A stretch of DNA of 64,000 bases from JBDWFY01 sp039976075 (GTDB lineage Bacteria > Pseudomonadota > Alphaproteobacteria > Rhizobiales > Stappiaceae). A program made the position numbers and the translations under genes. The notes below the pieces were generated by a model, which worked only from the letters and a program-made list of their open reading frames with translations, had not been told where the DNA came from and searched no databases. Positions 8,162 to 16,390 of the stretch are shown in pieces. Positions within the stretch are counted from its first letter, which is position 1; the number at the start of each line of letters is the position of its first letter. The DNA lies in assembly GCA_039976075.1 (NCBI GenBank), contig JBDWFY010000013.1:186001-250000 (forward strand). Reading direction: 5' to 3'.

Positions 8162-9043
8162 CTATCCCTTGACAGCACCTGCGGTCAGACCACTGACGAT
8201 CTGGCGCTGGAAGAACATTACGAGAATGAAAAGCGGTACAGTTGCCGAGACCACCGAGGCGACGGCAAACATGACGTTCCCCTCGGTTTGCGTGGTTCCC
8301 AGGAAGCTGGCGATCTTCGGAACCATGGTCTGGTTTTCCTTGGAGAGCAGCATCGCTGTGACGGCAAAATCATTGTAGGCGAGCAGGAAGGAGAACAGAC
8401 CGGTGGTGATAACACCCGGCCACATCACCGGGATGATGACGTGCCGGAAGGCCTGAAACTGCGTGCATCCGTCCACTTTGGCGGATTCGTCCAATTCTTT
8501 CGGAATTTTTTGGAAGAATGAGTGCAACATCCATAGTGTGAACGGCTGGTTGATTGCGACGAGCACAACGACTGATGTGAACAGATGCCCCCACAATCCC
8601 CATTCGAAAAACGGCAGCAAATAACCGGACACCAGGGTGATGGGTGGCATAGCCCGGAAAATCAGAGCCGCGATCAAGAGCCAGAAGCCGTACCTGTAAC
8701 CGGTTCGTGAAAGCGCATATCCACCCAGTGTCCCAATGGTCAGGGATATGCAGACCACAAAGAAGCAGACCACCGTCGTGTTGATCGCAGCGCGCCAGAA
8801 ATCTTCCTGGATCCAGGCTCCACGATAGCCATTGAGAGTGAACGGTTCGCCGGTTTCAGCAATTGTCCGCACACCGGTAATCGCATTCATCCAGTCCTGC
8901 TTGGAGAAAAAATCAAGCTCTACCTTGAAGGAACCCCACAAGGTCCAGATGAATGGAAACGCGGCGATGACCAGCCACAGCATGATAAAGCCAACAGAAA
9001 AGATGCGAAGGCCGACAGATTTGTTTTCGATTGCAGAAGACAT
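8162..9043 (-). CDS. ABC sugar importer permease, MalG type
   Basis: A 293-residue inner-membrane permease with about six hydrophobic segments. The cytoplasmic coupling (EAA) loop reads ESAKVDGCTQFQAFRHVIIP around residues 190-210, the site that docks the ATPase. The last residues (GLTAGAVKG) match the usual end of MalG-type partners. It works as a heterodimer with the MalF-type permease 3 bp upstream. The N-terminal periplasmic loop (about residues 40-75) is longer than in simple MalG proteins. Confidence 0.93.
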   Translation of the reverse strand: MSSAIENKSVGLRIFSVGFIMLWLVIAAFPFIWTLWGSFKVELDFFSKQDWMNAITGVRTIAETGEPFTLNGYRGAWIQEDFWRAAINTTVVCFFVVCISLTIGTLGGYALSRTGYRYGFWLLIAALIFRAMPPITLVSGYLLPFFEWGLWGHLFTSVVVLVAINQPFTLWMLHSFFQKIPKELDESAKVDGCTQFQAFRHVIIPVMWPGVITTGLFSFLLAYNDFAVTAMLLSKENQTMVPKIASFLGTTQTEGNVMFAVASVVSATVPLFILVMFFQRQIVSGLTAGAVKG

Positions 9044-9046
9044 CGG

Positions 9047-10072
9047 TCAGACCTTCCTGTTCCAGTCCCGCCATGTGCGGACAAGCACGGGGGACAGCAA
9101 TATCGCCACGCCCAAAATCGTTAGAACGGACGTGGTGGCTGCGGAGGACAGCAGTCGGGATTCTCCATCCATGTCATTGTAAATCATGAAGGAAAGCGAG
9201 GTGGCGTGAGCTGAGGCGTTGAAGCCGACGATCGGTTCGAACACCCTGAAATTGTCCATGAGCTGAATGAGCGCCACAAATGTAACCAGCGGCATCAAAT
9301 GCGGGATTATCACATAGCGAATGCGCTCCCAGCGGCTGGCACCGTCGATCATTGCAGACTCAAGCGTGTCCTGAGGCAACGTTTGAAGACCCGCATAAAA
9401 GATGACGAAAGCAAACGGCGCAGCATGCCAAACGCCGTATATGATCAACGTCATCCAGGTCAATCCGGTCGAAGCTTTCAACGACAGATCAGGGTCATCC
9501 AGAAGATATTGCAGCGTGCTACCGATGATACCGCGGGAGTCGATCATCCAAAAGAGGATGAGAGAGCCGATAAGCTGCGTGACAACAAACGGCAGCAGTG
9601 AAAAAAAGATCACCAGACCTTTAAGTCGTCGGTGCAGCGCATTCACGCAAACCGCAATGATGAAACCCAGAATAATAATCAGTGGTGACGCTACAAATGT
9701 AAAAACGAGCGTGAACATCAGTGCGCGATAGAGCGGCAAGTTGGTCAAAACATCATAGAATTCACCCCAACTCTGGGTATTGTTCCACGCGCTTGAGATT
9801 TCCGATGTCGCCAGATGACTTCGGTTGAAATAGTTTTCCAACCCGATAAATTTGCCGAGCGGCTCCGCATCCTGCAACTTTTGCGTTGCTTGTGCGTCGA
9901 TCATCATTTCCGTCTTGCAACCGAAGATGTCGCAGTTTTCGACCTCAACAAAAACCTGATCGTGTGCAACGAACAAGGATTGGGTGACCACAGAGACAAT
10001 CGGAAGAAAGATGAACAGCACCATGGCGAGCGCCGTCGGAAAGAAGAACCAGAAAAAGGAACGGTGCTTCAT
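9047..10072 (-). CDS. ABC sugar importer permease, MalF type
   Basis: A 341-residue inner-membrane permease, the MalF-like half of the channel. The first membrane segment (about residues 8-30) is followed by a long periplasmic insertion (about residues 35-100) holding two cysteines (NCDIFGCKT), which could form a disulfide. The EAA loop reads ESAMIDGASRWERIRYVIIP around residues 238-257. It lies 98 bp downstream of the binding-protein gene, a gap filled by two stem-loops, and 3 bp upstream of the partner permease. Confidence 0.92.
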   Translation of the reverse strand: MKHRSFFWFFFPTALAMVLFIFLPIVSVVTQSLFVAHDQVFVEVENCDIFGCKTEMMIDAQATQKLQDAEPLGKFIGLENYFNRSHLATSEISSAWNNTQSWGEFYDVLTNLPLYRALMFTLVFTFVASPLIIILGFIIAVCVNALHRRLKGLVIFFSLLPFVVTQLIGSLILFWMIDSRGIIGSTLQYLLDDPDLSLKASTGLTWMTLIIYGVWHAAPFAFVIFYAGLQTLPQDTLESAMIDGASRWERIRYVIIPHLMPLVTFVALIQLMDNFRVFEPIVGFNASAHATSLSFMIYNDMDGESRLLSSAATTSVLTILGVAILLSPVLVRTWRDWNRKV

Positions 10073-10102
10073 TGCTTTTCAATCGTTAGAGGAAAGCCTG
10101 AC

Positions 10103-10157
10103 TCGCGCTTTGAGCGCGATGAATTGCTGTGGGGAGAGGTCAGACCCCTCCCCACAG
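10103..10157 (-). other. two stem-loops between binding-protein and permease genes
   Basis: Two inverted repeats fill the gap after the binding-protein stop. One has 13-nt arms with one mismatch (10127-10139 and 10145-10157, 5-nt loop); the other has perfect 7-bp arms TCGCGCT/AGCGCGA (10103-10109 and 10113-10119). Neither is followed by a strong U run on the minus strand. Such hairpins usually protect the binding-protein mRNA or attenuate read-through, giving excess binding protein over permease. Inference from position. Confidence 0.6.
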
Positions 10158-10170
10158 AAGACCATCTGTC

Positions 10171-11412
10171 CTACTGGATGTAGCCTTTTTCCTTCGCCGC
10201 TGTCAGATAAGCAGCTTCAGCATCGGCCAACGTCTTTTCAGCAGATTCCTTGCCAGACATGAAGTCCGGCAGTTCCGCGCCCAGAGCCGAGTGCAACAAA
10301 CTCTGATAAGGCAGCATTGGATAAGGCTGAGCCTGCGCTTCAATTGTTGCGAACACACCGGCCGAGGCAGGTGTCGGTTTATATCCGTCAATCAGCCAGA
10401 CAGCTTGTTCTGCCACTTCATCATTCATGATCTTCGGATCGATTGCATTGATCATTGCCAGATAAGACGCTTCGGCGTCTGCATCAGAAATGTTCTTGGC
10501 AACTGTCCAGCCATCCCACCAAAGCGTTGTTGCCGGAATGCCCTTGCCCCCGACAGTGAGAGGATAGGCCAGAACAGTATTTTCAGCCACACCAGGCGCG
10601 GTACCATCGGCTGTCAGGAGCGGTCCCGCACGTGAACCCCACATCTGCATCATCGCAACATTGCCGGATTTCCACTCGGCATTGATCTCGTTGTTGTTCA
10701 GAGTCAGGAAGTCGGGGTTCATGTATTCCGTCAGCGCCTTCATTGTGTTGAGAGCGGCAATGCCTTCCGGGCTGTTAATGTTCGGCATGGCGGAACCATC
10801 TTTGAAGAAAGTTCCCCCCTGGCCGATGAACATATTGTTGAATTCCTGGGCAAGGCCCCAACCGGCAGCATAGGCAGCGCCGAACGGATACTTCATCAGG
10901 CCTTTGTCTTTGATGACTTTTGCGGCTTCCAAAACCTCTTCATAGGTCTTTGGCGGCTGCAACCCAGCCTCTTCCAGAATGTCTTTGCGGTAGACCAGAT
11001 GCTGCGCATTGGCCATGAAGCCAATGGCCATCACATTGCCGCCGACCGAAATCTTCTGATTGTCTCTGAAATTGCCGCCGTGTTTGGCAATGAGATCATT
11101 CAGTGGACGGATCAGGTCGTCGTTCATGAGCGGCACGATGCTGGAATTCGCGACAATCGCTACAGTATATTCTGCAGGATTTCCAGATAGCCCGGGAACC
11201 TGGATGGTTTTGTGTTCTTTGGTGAGGTTGGCCTCTACTTCGACGCCATCACCGGCACATGCTTTAGCCACTGCGCCAATGGTCTGGATGGCTGGAAATT
11301 CATTGCCGATGATATTAACTTTGCCGCCTTCAATGCCACAGGCAGCATGGGCTATTGAACTGCCACCAAGCACCAAGGCACCAGCCAACAGAATTTTCTT
11401 GAAATGATTCAT
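10171..11412 (-). CDS. ABC sugar importer substrate-binding protein
   Basis: A 413-residue periplasmic binding protein of the MalE-like family 1. The N-terminus MNHFKKILLAGALVL... with cleavage after AHA (about residue 23) is a clear Sec signal peptide. Later features include ILEEAGLQPPKTYEEVLEAAKV and TTLWWDGWTVAKN, usual for this family. The ATG at 11412 has a strong AGGGAGG site; the frame is open 31 codons further upstream but without such a site and into the control region. It is the first gene of the 12-gene operon and binds its unknown, probably sugar- or polyol-like, substrate. Confidence 0.92.
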   Translation of the reverse strand: MNHFKKILLAGALVLGGSSIAHAACGIEGGKVNIIGNEFPAIQTIGAVAKACAGDGVEVEANLTKEHKTIQVPGLSGNPAEYTVAIVANSSIVPLMNDDLIRPLNDLIAKHGGNFRDNQKISVGGNVMAIGFMANAQHLVYRKDILEEAGLQPPKTYEEVLEAAKVIKDKGLMKYPFGAAYAAGWGLAQEFNNMFIGQGGTFFKDGSAMPNINSPEGIAALNTMKALTEYMNPDFLTLNNNEINAEWKSGNVAMMQMWGSRAGPLLTADGTAPGVAENTVLAYPLTVGGKGIPATTLWWDGWTVAKNISDADAEASYLAMINAIDPKIMNDEVAEQAVWLIDGYKPTPASAGVFATIEAQAQPYPMLPYQSLLHSALGAELPDFMSGKESAEKTLADAEAAYLTAAKEKGYIQ

Positions 11413-11508
11413 CAATCCCTCCCTGTGAATCGATCTCAAAACATCAAGCCTCATTTCTGACCTACAAAAACGGGCTGTTTTTAAGATGGAAATTAAGACT
11501 GGCATTTT

Positions 11509-11524
11509 TTGAATACGTATGCAA
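11509..11524. promoter_or_regulatory. LacI-type operator
   Basis: TTGAATACGTATGCAA is a 16-bp near-perfect palindrome (7 of 8 base pairs symmetric, ACG/CGT centre) in the 207-bp divergent gap between the binding-protein gene (11412, minus) and the SnoaL-like gene (11620, plus). The central C-G step and outer TTG/CAA are typical of LacI-family sites. The LacI gene at 12707 is the natural partner. Confidence 0.65.
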
Positions 11525-11619
11525 GATCGACTTGGGAGAAATATTCAGATCGTCAAATCGCGACCATCTTCTGGAGAACAGGTTTAAATTGTCACACGGT
11601 AGATTGGACTTTATCGAAC

Positions 11620-12675
11620 ATGTCTGTGCTTGAGCTAAAGCGAAAATATTACAGGGCGTTAGCAACTTTGGCAGAAACGTCGCCTCAGGATATCGCCGGT
11701 AGCCTCGAACAGATTTCGCACTCCGAGGCGATCTGGCGCGTTGCTCACCCAATCAATGAAATTATCGGTTCGGAAGCGGCAATTCGAGAACTATGGGCTC
11801 CGCTGAAGGACGCAATGCCGGATATGGAACGCCGTGACCTGATCTTCGTCGGAGGTACATATGAAGAACGTACATATCTGGCTGCCATAGGGCATTATTG
11901 CGGAACATTTTTACGGGATTGGCTGAGTATTCCCGCGAACAGTCAGGCCATGAACTTGCGGTATGGCGAAGTATTTCAAATAGAAGACGGCAAGATAATT
12001 CAGGCCAATCTGCTGTGGGATGTGCTGGATTTCATTCGACAGGCGGGGTTTTGGCCGCTTGCGCCGAGTCTGGGGGCGGAAGGACTGTGGCTTGGTCCAC
12101 GGACAGGTGACGGATTGGTTCTTGGTGAATCTGATGCCGCTTTGTCGGACCGGTCGCTGCACCAGACGCTAGCAATGCACCGAACCCTTTTTGAGTATGA
12201 CAATTGCGTTCCATCCCGGGATGGCTTGCTTGGTATGGACCAGCGGCATCACTGGCATCCGAAAATGATGTGGTATGGCCCCTCTGGCATAGGAACGGCG
12301 CGCGGTTTGGCAGGGTTCGTTGATTATCATCAACTTCCTTTTCGCCTGGCTTTTCAGCGCCCCCAAGGAAGCGAAGACGAAGTTGCCGCAGCCCGGGCCC
12401 GTCATTCTGCAGGTCATTACATTCGCATCGGTGATGGCGATTATTCCGTCACCGGCGGATGGCCGAGCGTTTGCGCCGTTCACTACGGTGGTGATTTTGC
12501 AGGGATTCCAGCAACCGGTAAGGACGTAACCATGCGCGTCATGGATTTTTATCACCATCACGAAGGGCTTATTCGCGAAAACTGGGTGCCACTCGATATG
12601 CTGGACTTGTTGAACCAAATGGGTTTTGACGTAATGTCACGACTGCAGGGACAATTTCTGCGCGGTATAACGTGA
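11620..12675 (+). CDS. SnoaL/NTF2-like protein, two-domain
   Basis: A 351-residue tandem SnoaL-like protein, paralogous to the one at 6082-7080 over both halves (see HPINEIIGSEAAIRELW, NLRYGEVFQIEDGK, MMWYGPSGIG, DYSVTGGWPSVCAVH, RENWVPLDMLDLL). It also carries FAGIPATGKDVTMRVMDFYHH in its second half, the block typical of ester-cyclase/SnoaL enzymes. I chose the ATG at 11620; the open frame extends 37 codons upstream but those residues look unrelated and would overlap the operator. It is transcribed divergently from the importer operon and 31 bp ahead of the LacI regulator, so the two probably form one operon. Substrate unknown. Confidence 0.75.
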   Translation: MSVLELKRKYYRALATLAETSPQDIAGSLEQISHSEAIWRVAHPINEIIGSEAAIRELWAPLKDAMPDMERRDLIFVGGTYEERTYLAAIGHYCGTFLRDWLSIPANSQAMNLRYGEVFQIEDGKIIQANLLWDVLDFIRQAGFWPLAPSLGAEGLWLGPRTGDGLVLGESDAALSDRSLHQTLAMHRTLFEYDNCVPSRDGLLGMDQRHHWHPKMMWYGPSGIGTARGLAGFVDYHQLPFRLAFQRPQGSEDEVAAARARHSAGHYIRIGDGDYSVTGGWPSVCAVHYGGDFAGIPATGKDVTMRVMDFYHHHEGLIRENWVPLDMLDLLNQMGFDVMSRLQGQFLRGIT

Positions 12676-12706
12676 CACTATCGGACGAAGTGCCCGGGGA
12701 GGACAC

Positions 12707-13768
12707 TTGAGCAAATTGCCGACTAAAGTAACATCGCTGGATGTAGCCAGATTGGCTGGCGTGAGTCAGCCAACGGTCAGCCGCGTTTTTTCCCGAGGAT
12801 CCATGGTCCGTCCCGCCGTACGCGAAAAAGTGGAAAAGGCAGCAAACGAATTGGGCTATCGCCCCAACACTCTGGCCCGCTCGCTCATCACCGGCCGATC
12901 ACGTACGATTGGCGTCGTCGTGGCTTATCTCGACAATCCGTTTTATCCCGAAGCGCTTGAAAGATTGTCAGCTTCGCTCAATGCGCAGGGTTATCATATT
13001 TCGATATTTTTCGCCGCCAACCTGGAAGAAGAAGTTGACCCGGTGGTGGAGAAGTTACTGGCGCAGCAAGTCGATGGCATCGTCCTTGCCTCCGTCAGCA
13101 TGTCCAACCGGCTTACAGACCGGCTTGACGAAATCGGAATCCCCTTCGTGCTCTTCAACCGGGGGCAATCCGGCAAGGTTCTGGCGTCTGTCACCGCTGC
13201 AAATTATCAGGGCGGCGCCAAAGCGGCAGAATTCCTCCTTGCAGGGGGACATCGACGGTTCGCCCATATTTCCGGCTGGCAAAAGTCCCTGAATGGTCGT
13301 CAACGAAAAGCCGGTTTCCTGGATAGATTGGGCGAGGCGGGACACAATGACGTCCCTTGCATCGATGGAGAATTCAGCCGTGAAAAAGCAGCTGAAGTCA
13401 CGCGTACGCTCTTTGCCGGTGCAGAGAAGCCCGACGCTATTTTCGTCGGAAACGATCACATGGCATTTTCCGTTCTGGAAGTATTGAGGATCGAACTCAA
13501 ACGCCGAATTCCTGACGACATCTCGGTTATCGGTTATGACGATGTCCAGATGGCCGCATGGCCGATATTCGACCTCACAACGTTGAGGCAACCGGCCAAT
13601 CGCATGGTCGAAGCGACAACAAGAATGCTGCTTGAAATAATAGAAGACAGAAGCGCCGAGCGACGCAAGATTGAGATTGAAAGCGACTTGATCATTCGCG
13701 GCAGCGCGCGCATTCCACCCGGGTATAACGTCGCTGCGCATCAAGCTTCTGCCTCAGCCACAAAGTGA
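12707..13768 (+). CDS. LacI-family transcriptional regulator
   Basis: A 353-residue repressor. The N-terminal helix-turn-helix (about residues 8-30, VTSLDVARLAGVSQPTVSRVF) with the hinge region GYRPNTLARSL is followed by a periplasmic-binding-protein-like effector domain starting at RTIGVVVAYLDNPFYPE. The start is a TTG with an excellent GGGGAGGA site 6 bp upstream. It probably represses the divergent importer/SnoaL operon through the palindrome at 11509-11524 and is relieved by the transported substrate or a derivative. It ends 79 bp from the convergent aldolase gene. Confidence 0.93.
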   Translation: MSKLPTKVTSLDVARLAGVSQPTVSRVFSRGSMVRPAVREKVEKAANELGYRPNTLARSLITGRSRTIGVVVAYLDNPFYPEALERLSASLNAQGYHISIFFAANLEEEVDPVVEKLLAQQVDGIVLASVSMSNRLTDRLDEIGIPFVLFNRGQSGKVLASVTAANYQGGAKAAEFLLAGGHRRFAHISGWQKSLNGRQRKAGFLDRLGEAGHNDVPCIDGEFSREKAAEVTRTLFAGAEKPDAIFVGNDHMAFSVLEVLRIELKRRIPDDISVIGYDDVQMAAWPIFDLTTLRQPANRMVEATTRMLLEIIEDRSAERRKIEIESDLIIRGSARIPPGYNVAAHQASASATK

Positions 13769-13847
13769 CAGTCCTCCGTGGAACATTTCGCTCGTTCCCT
13801 TGATCGAAAAAGACACGTCGGGCAACGAGGTAGATGATACGTCCCCG

Positions 13848-14609
13848 TTATTTCAGATTGTGAAATTCATCAGCTTCCGTGTTCGCGCACCGAAGCATGA
13901 ATGCGTGTTCGGACGCGACAAAAAACATCGTGACGCCCAATTCACGCAATCGGGGTCCAGCGGCTGCGCTGCCAGCGAACGTCATGAATGACTTGCCATG
14001 CGCCCTGGCGGCTTTTCCTGTTCTTTCCATGGCACCAAGAACCATTGGATCGGCCTGATCGGTCTTCCCGTAACAAACCGCCAGATCGGCCGGCCCGACA
14101 AAGAGGCCGTCGATACCGGGCACAGCGGCAATGTCGTTTGCAATCTCCACAGCTTCCGGTTCTTCTATCTGGGCGATGATCACAGTCTCGTCGACGCTCT
14201 GCTGCAGAACTTCGGACATGGGACGCGTGGCAAATCCCGCCCAGCGGGTCGACCCGGCATAGCCTCGCCCACCATGACCGAATCGTCCGTCGCGCGCTAT
14301 TTCACGGGCTTTTTCAACGGTATCCACATGGGGCACAACGACCCCGGTGGCCCCGCTGTCGAGCGCTTTCAATAGCTCTGCGTTGGTCCCGGCCGGAACC
14401 CTAACCAGCGTTGGCAAATCCAGAGCCCGAGCCACTGCAAGGCAGACATCCATCCGCGCCCGATCAAAGGGTGCATGCTCCGCATCGAGGCAAATGAAAT
14501 CGAGGTTGGATTTGGCCAAAACCTCGATTAATTCATAGGCAGGTGTTTTGAGGAAGGTACCCACCAGGATATCGCCCGATTGCATGCGTTGTTTGAACGA
14601 CGTTCTCAT
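13848..14609 (-). CDS. HpcH/HpaI-family aldolase
   Basis: A 253-residue class II pyruvate aldolase. All key residues of HpcH fall at the same numbers: catalytic His45 (DAEHAP), Arg70 (LVRVPAG), metal ligands Glu149 (QIEEPE) and Asp175 (GPADLA). It cleaves a 2-keto-3-deoxy or 4-hydroxy-2-oxo acid to pyruvate (or oxaloacetate-like product) and an aldehyde. It is last in the minus-strand operon with a cupin and an Ldh2-type dehydrogenase, 26 bp after the latter, and faces an RbsABC-type sugar importer, which suggests breakdown of a sugar acid. The exact substrate is open. Confidence 0.9.
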   Translation of the reverse strand: MRTSFKQRMQSGDILVGTFLKTPAYELIEVLAKSNLDFICLDAEHAPFDRARMDVCLAVARALDLPTLVRVPAGTNAELLKALDSGATGVVVPHVDTVEKAREIARDGRFGHGGRGYAGSTRWAGFATRPMSEVLQQSVDETVIIAQIEEPEAVEIANDIAAVPGIDGLFVGPADLAVCYGKTDQADPMVLGAMERTGKAARAHGKSFMTFAGSAAAGPRLRELGVTMFFVASEHAFMLRCANTEADEFHNLK

Positions 14610-14635
14610 GAATTATCTTTCTAGATGAGGGAAAA

Positions 14636-15703
14636 TCAGGCGTATTCCACACTAGGCATAGTGCAGTTGAGCGTATCAGCGATGACGGTCAAATCCTTCA
14701 AAAGCGACCGGGGCAGCGGCAATCCTGTCTTCAGGCGGCGCTGCATCATCTCATACTCAAGCTCACCGGGGATCAGCATGCGAGCTGCATCATCCCACAT
14801 CGGTGATCCTTTGATGTTGGCACAGAACGCGCCCATTCTCTCCAGGAACGCCTCTGTGCCCAAAAACGCACCAGGATCAATCACCAGCATCAGGTGCCCG
14901 GTATTGCTGGGGTCCTCCGGTTTTGCATACATGCTGTTGAGACCGAACTGGAATGCTCCGCCGGATAAAACACCGCAAAGAATATCAACCATCAGCGATA
15001 GCCCGAACCCTTTGTGCCCACCCAATGGAAGCAGAAAACCCGCAAAACCCTCTATCGGGTCATCGGTCGGCTTTCCCTGTTTGTTGGTCGCCCAGCCAAA
15101 TGGGATCTTCTCACCCTTTTCCTTGGCCAAGAGCAACTTACCACCGGCGACTGAAGACATGGAGATATCAAGAATCAGCGGAAAATCCAGATCCGTGGGA
15201 ACGCCAAAAGCCAGAGGATTGTTGCCGGTGATAGGTTTTGAGCCGCCGGGCACCACAAGGTTGGGTCCGACATTGGTCATGGACAATGCGATCATACCGG
15301 TATCGGTTGCTTGCTTGACAAACAGTCCGGCAGCCCCGAAGTGGTTTGAGTTACGAACGGTGACGGCAGAAATGCCGTGTTCGCCGGCAAGCGTGATCGC
15401 CCGATCCATTGCCCGGTGGCCTATGATATAGCCCAGCCCGGAATCACCATCCATGGTTTCAAATCCACCGCGCCCACCGATGGTTTTTATTTGCGGATTT
15501 ACATTCACCGCCCCGTTCAAAATCCGTTCCACATAAATGGGGAGCCGCAAAATACCGTGGCTGTCCACCCCCCACAAATTGCTTAATACGAGATCATCGG
15601 CTGCCGCCTGCGCATCGGCAGCAGGAAGATTTAGTGTGGTAAAAATCTCGTTGAGAAAAATCCGGGCATCCTCTGCCTGCATAATCGCCGTATCTGACAT
15701 CAT
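14636..15703 (-). CDS. Ldh2/MDH2 family (malate/lactate/sulfolactate-type) NAD(P) dehydrogenase
   Basis: A 355-residue member of the LDH2/MDH2 oxidoreductase family, which is unrelated to Rossmann LDH. It shows the family blocks GVDSHGILRLPIYVERI (with the catalytic His), VRNSNHFGAAG, GSKPITGNNPLAFGVPT, and LPLGGHKGFGLSLMVDIL. Members oxidise 2-hydroxy acids such as malate, lactate, ureidoglycolate, 2,3-diketogulonate or (R)-sulfolactate. The ATG at 15703 overlaps the cupin stop; a second ATG follows directly. In this operon it should make or consume a 2-oxo acid handled by the HpaI aldolase. The substrate cannot be picked from motifs. Confidence 0.88.
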   Translation of the reverse strand: MMSDTAIMQAEDARIFLNEIFTTLNLPAADAQAAADDLVLSNLWGVDSHGILRLPIYVERILNGAVNVNPQIKTIGGRGGFETMDGDSGLGYIIGHRAMDRAITLAGEHGISAVTVRNSNHFGAAGLFVKQATDTGMIALSMTNVGPNLVVPGGSKPITGNNPLAFGVPTDLDFPLILDISMSSVAGGKLLLAKEKGEKIPFGWATNKQGKPTDDPIEGFAGFLLPLGGHKGFGLSLMVDILCGVLSGGAFQFGLNSMYAKPEDPSNTGHLMLVIDPGAFLGTEAFLERMGAFCANIKGSPMWDDAARMLIPGELEYEMMQRRLKTGLPLPRSLLKDLTVIADTLNCTMPSVEYA

Positions 15704-16254
15704 TTTACACCCAAACGGGGGGCAAAGAGGGGATGCGGTTCGGCGCTGACCATGACTGAGGCAAAGACACAGGGTGTTTGCGATCTGTTGTGCCAGGTGT
15801 GCGCTGTACCGCGCTGAATCAGAACATCGCCCGCCCGAAGCAAGGTCTCTTCCCGGTCTGTGACGGCGACCACCTCGCCGGACAAAATGATATTGTAATC
15901 AACTGATTCATTGCGATGCATGGTTGGGTCTTTGGCACCTTTCACCTGAATGTCCGAGGCTTCGATCAGAGAAAAATCCTCTGCAACGGCCCCCGCATTC
16001 TCCACCTTGTCAGGCATCAACTCCACGATTCGAAACCGCGTGCCCCCCACCGGGGGATGATGAGAGATCGGTCGCAGCGCAGTGTCTTCAGTGCCAATAT
16101 TTGACGCCAGCGGGCCATCGGTTTCCCAAAGTTCGTGGAAGGTAAGCTGGCGGCCTGGCTGCACAACGACTGTCTGGGCAACATCGTTATGCAAAAAATA
16201 AGATTTTCCGAATTCGTCATTGGCCGTCACAACCCGCTTTACACTGAACGCCAT
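15700..16254 (-). CDS. cupin-domain protein
   Basis: A 184-residue single-cupin protein. The core near residues 110-165 has MHRNESVDYNIILSGEV followed by LLRAGDVLIQRGTAHTWHN, with the conserved His, Glu and Gly of the two cupin motifs. It resembles small cupins found beside sugar-acid catabolic enzymes, often isomerases or sensors; the reaction is not known. First gene of the minus-strand operon, RBS AAGGGGAA, 136 bp from the divergent binding-protein gene with an inverted repeat between. Confidence 0.78.
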   Translation of the reverse strand: MAFSVKRVVTANDEFGKSYFLHNDVAQTVVVQPGRQLTFHELWETDGPLASNIGTEDTALRPISHHPPVGGTRFRIVELMPDKVENAGAVAEDFSLIEASDIQVKGAKDPTMHRNESVDYNIILSGEVVAVTDREETLLRAGDVLIQRGTAHTWHNRSQTPCVFASVMVSAEPHPLFAPRLGVK

Positions 16255-16297
16255 GGCGTTCCCCTTTTTCGATCTTGATTCTGAGGTTCAATAACAC

Positions 16298-16337
16298 CCT
16301 TTACAATTGTTGACAATTTTCCCAACAATTGTAAAGG
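16298..16337. promoter_or_regulatory. perfect 15-bp inverted repeat, likely GntR operator in divergent promoter
   Basis: Arms CCTTTACAATTGTTG (16298-16312) and CAACAATTGTAAAGG (16323-16337) are perfectly complementary around a 10-base spacer. Nested inside are two ACAATTGT palindromes (16303-16310 and 16326-16333) and a TTGTTGACAA site (16307-16316) of the TTGT-nn-ACAA shape many FCD-type GntR proteins bind. It includes a TTGACA -35-like hexamer. Position between the divergent cupin and binding-protein genes suits joint control. It is too far from any stop codon to be a terminator. Confidence 0.7.
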
Positions 16338-16390
16338 TCGTTCTTGAGCCAACCGCAAAAGCGGGTTGATCATCTTCGGGAGGAAGCCAA

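Noticed and set aside
16298..16337. Inverted repeat as an intrinsic terminator
   Set aside because: It lies between two divergent start codons, so an operator is the better reading.
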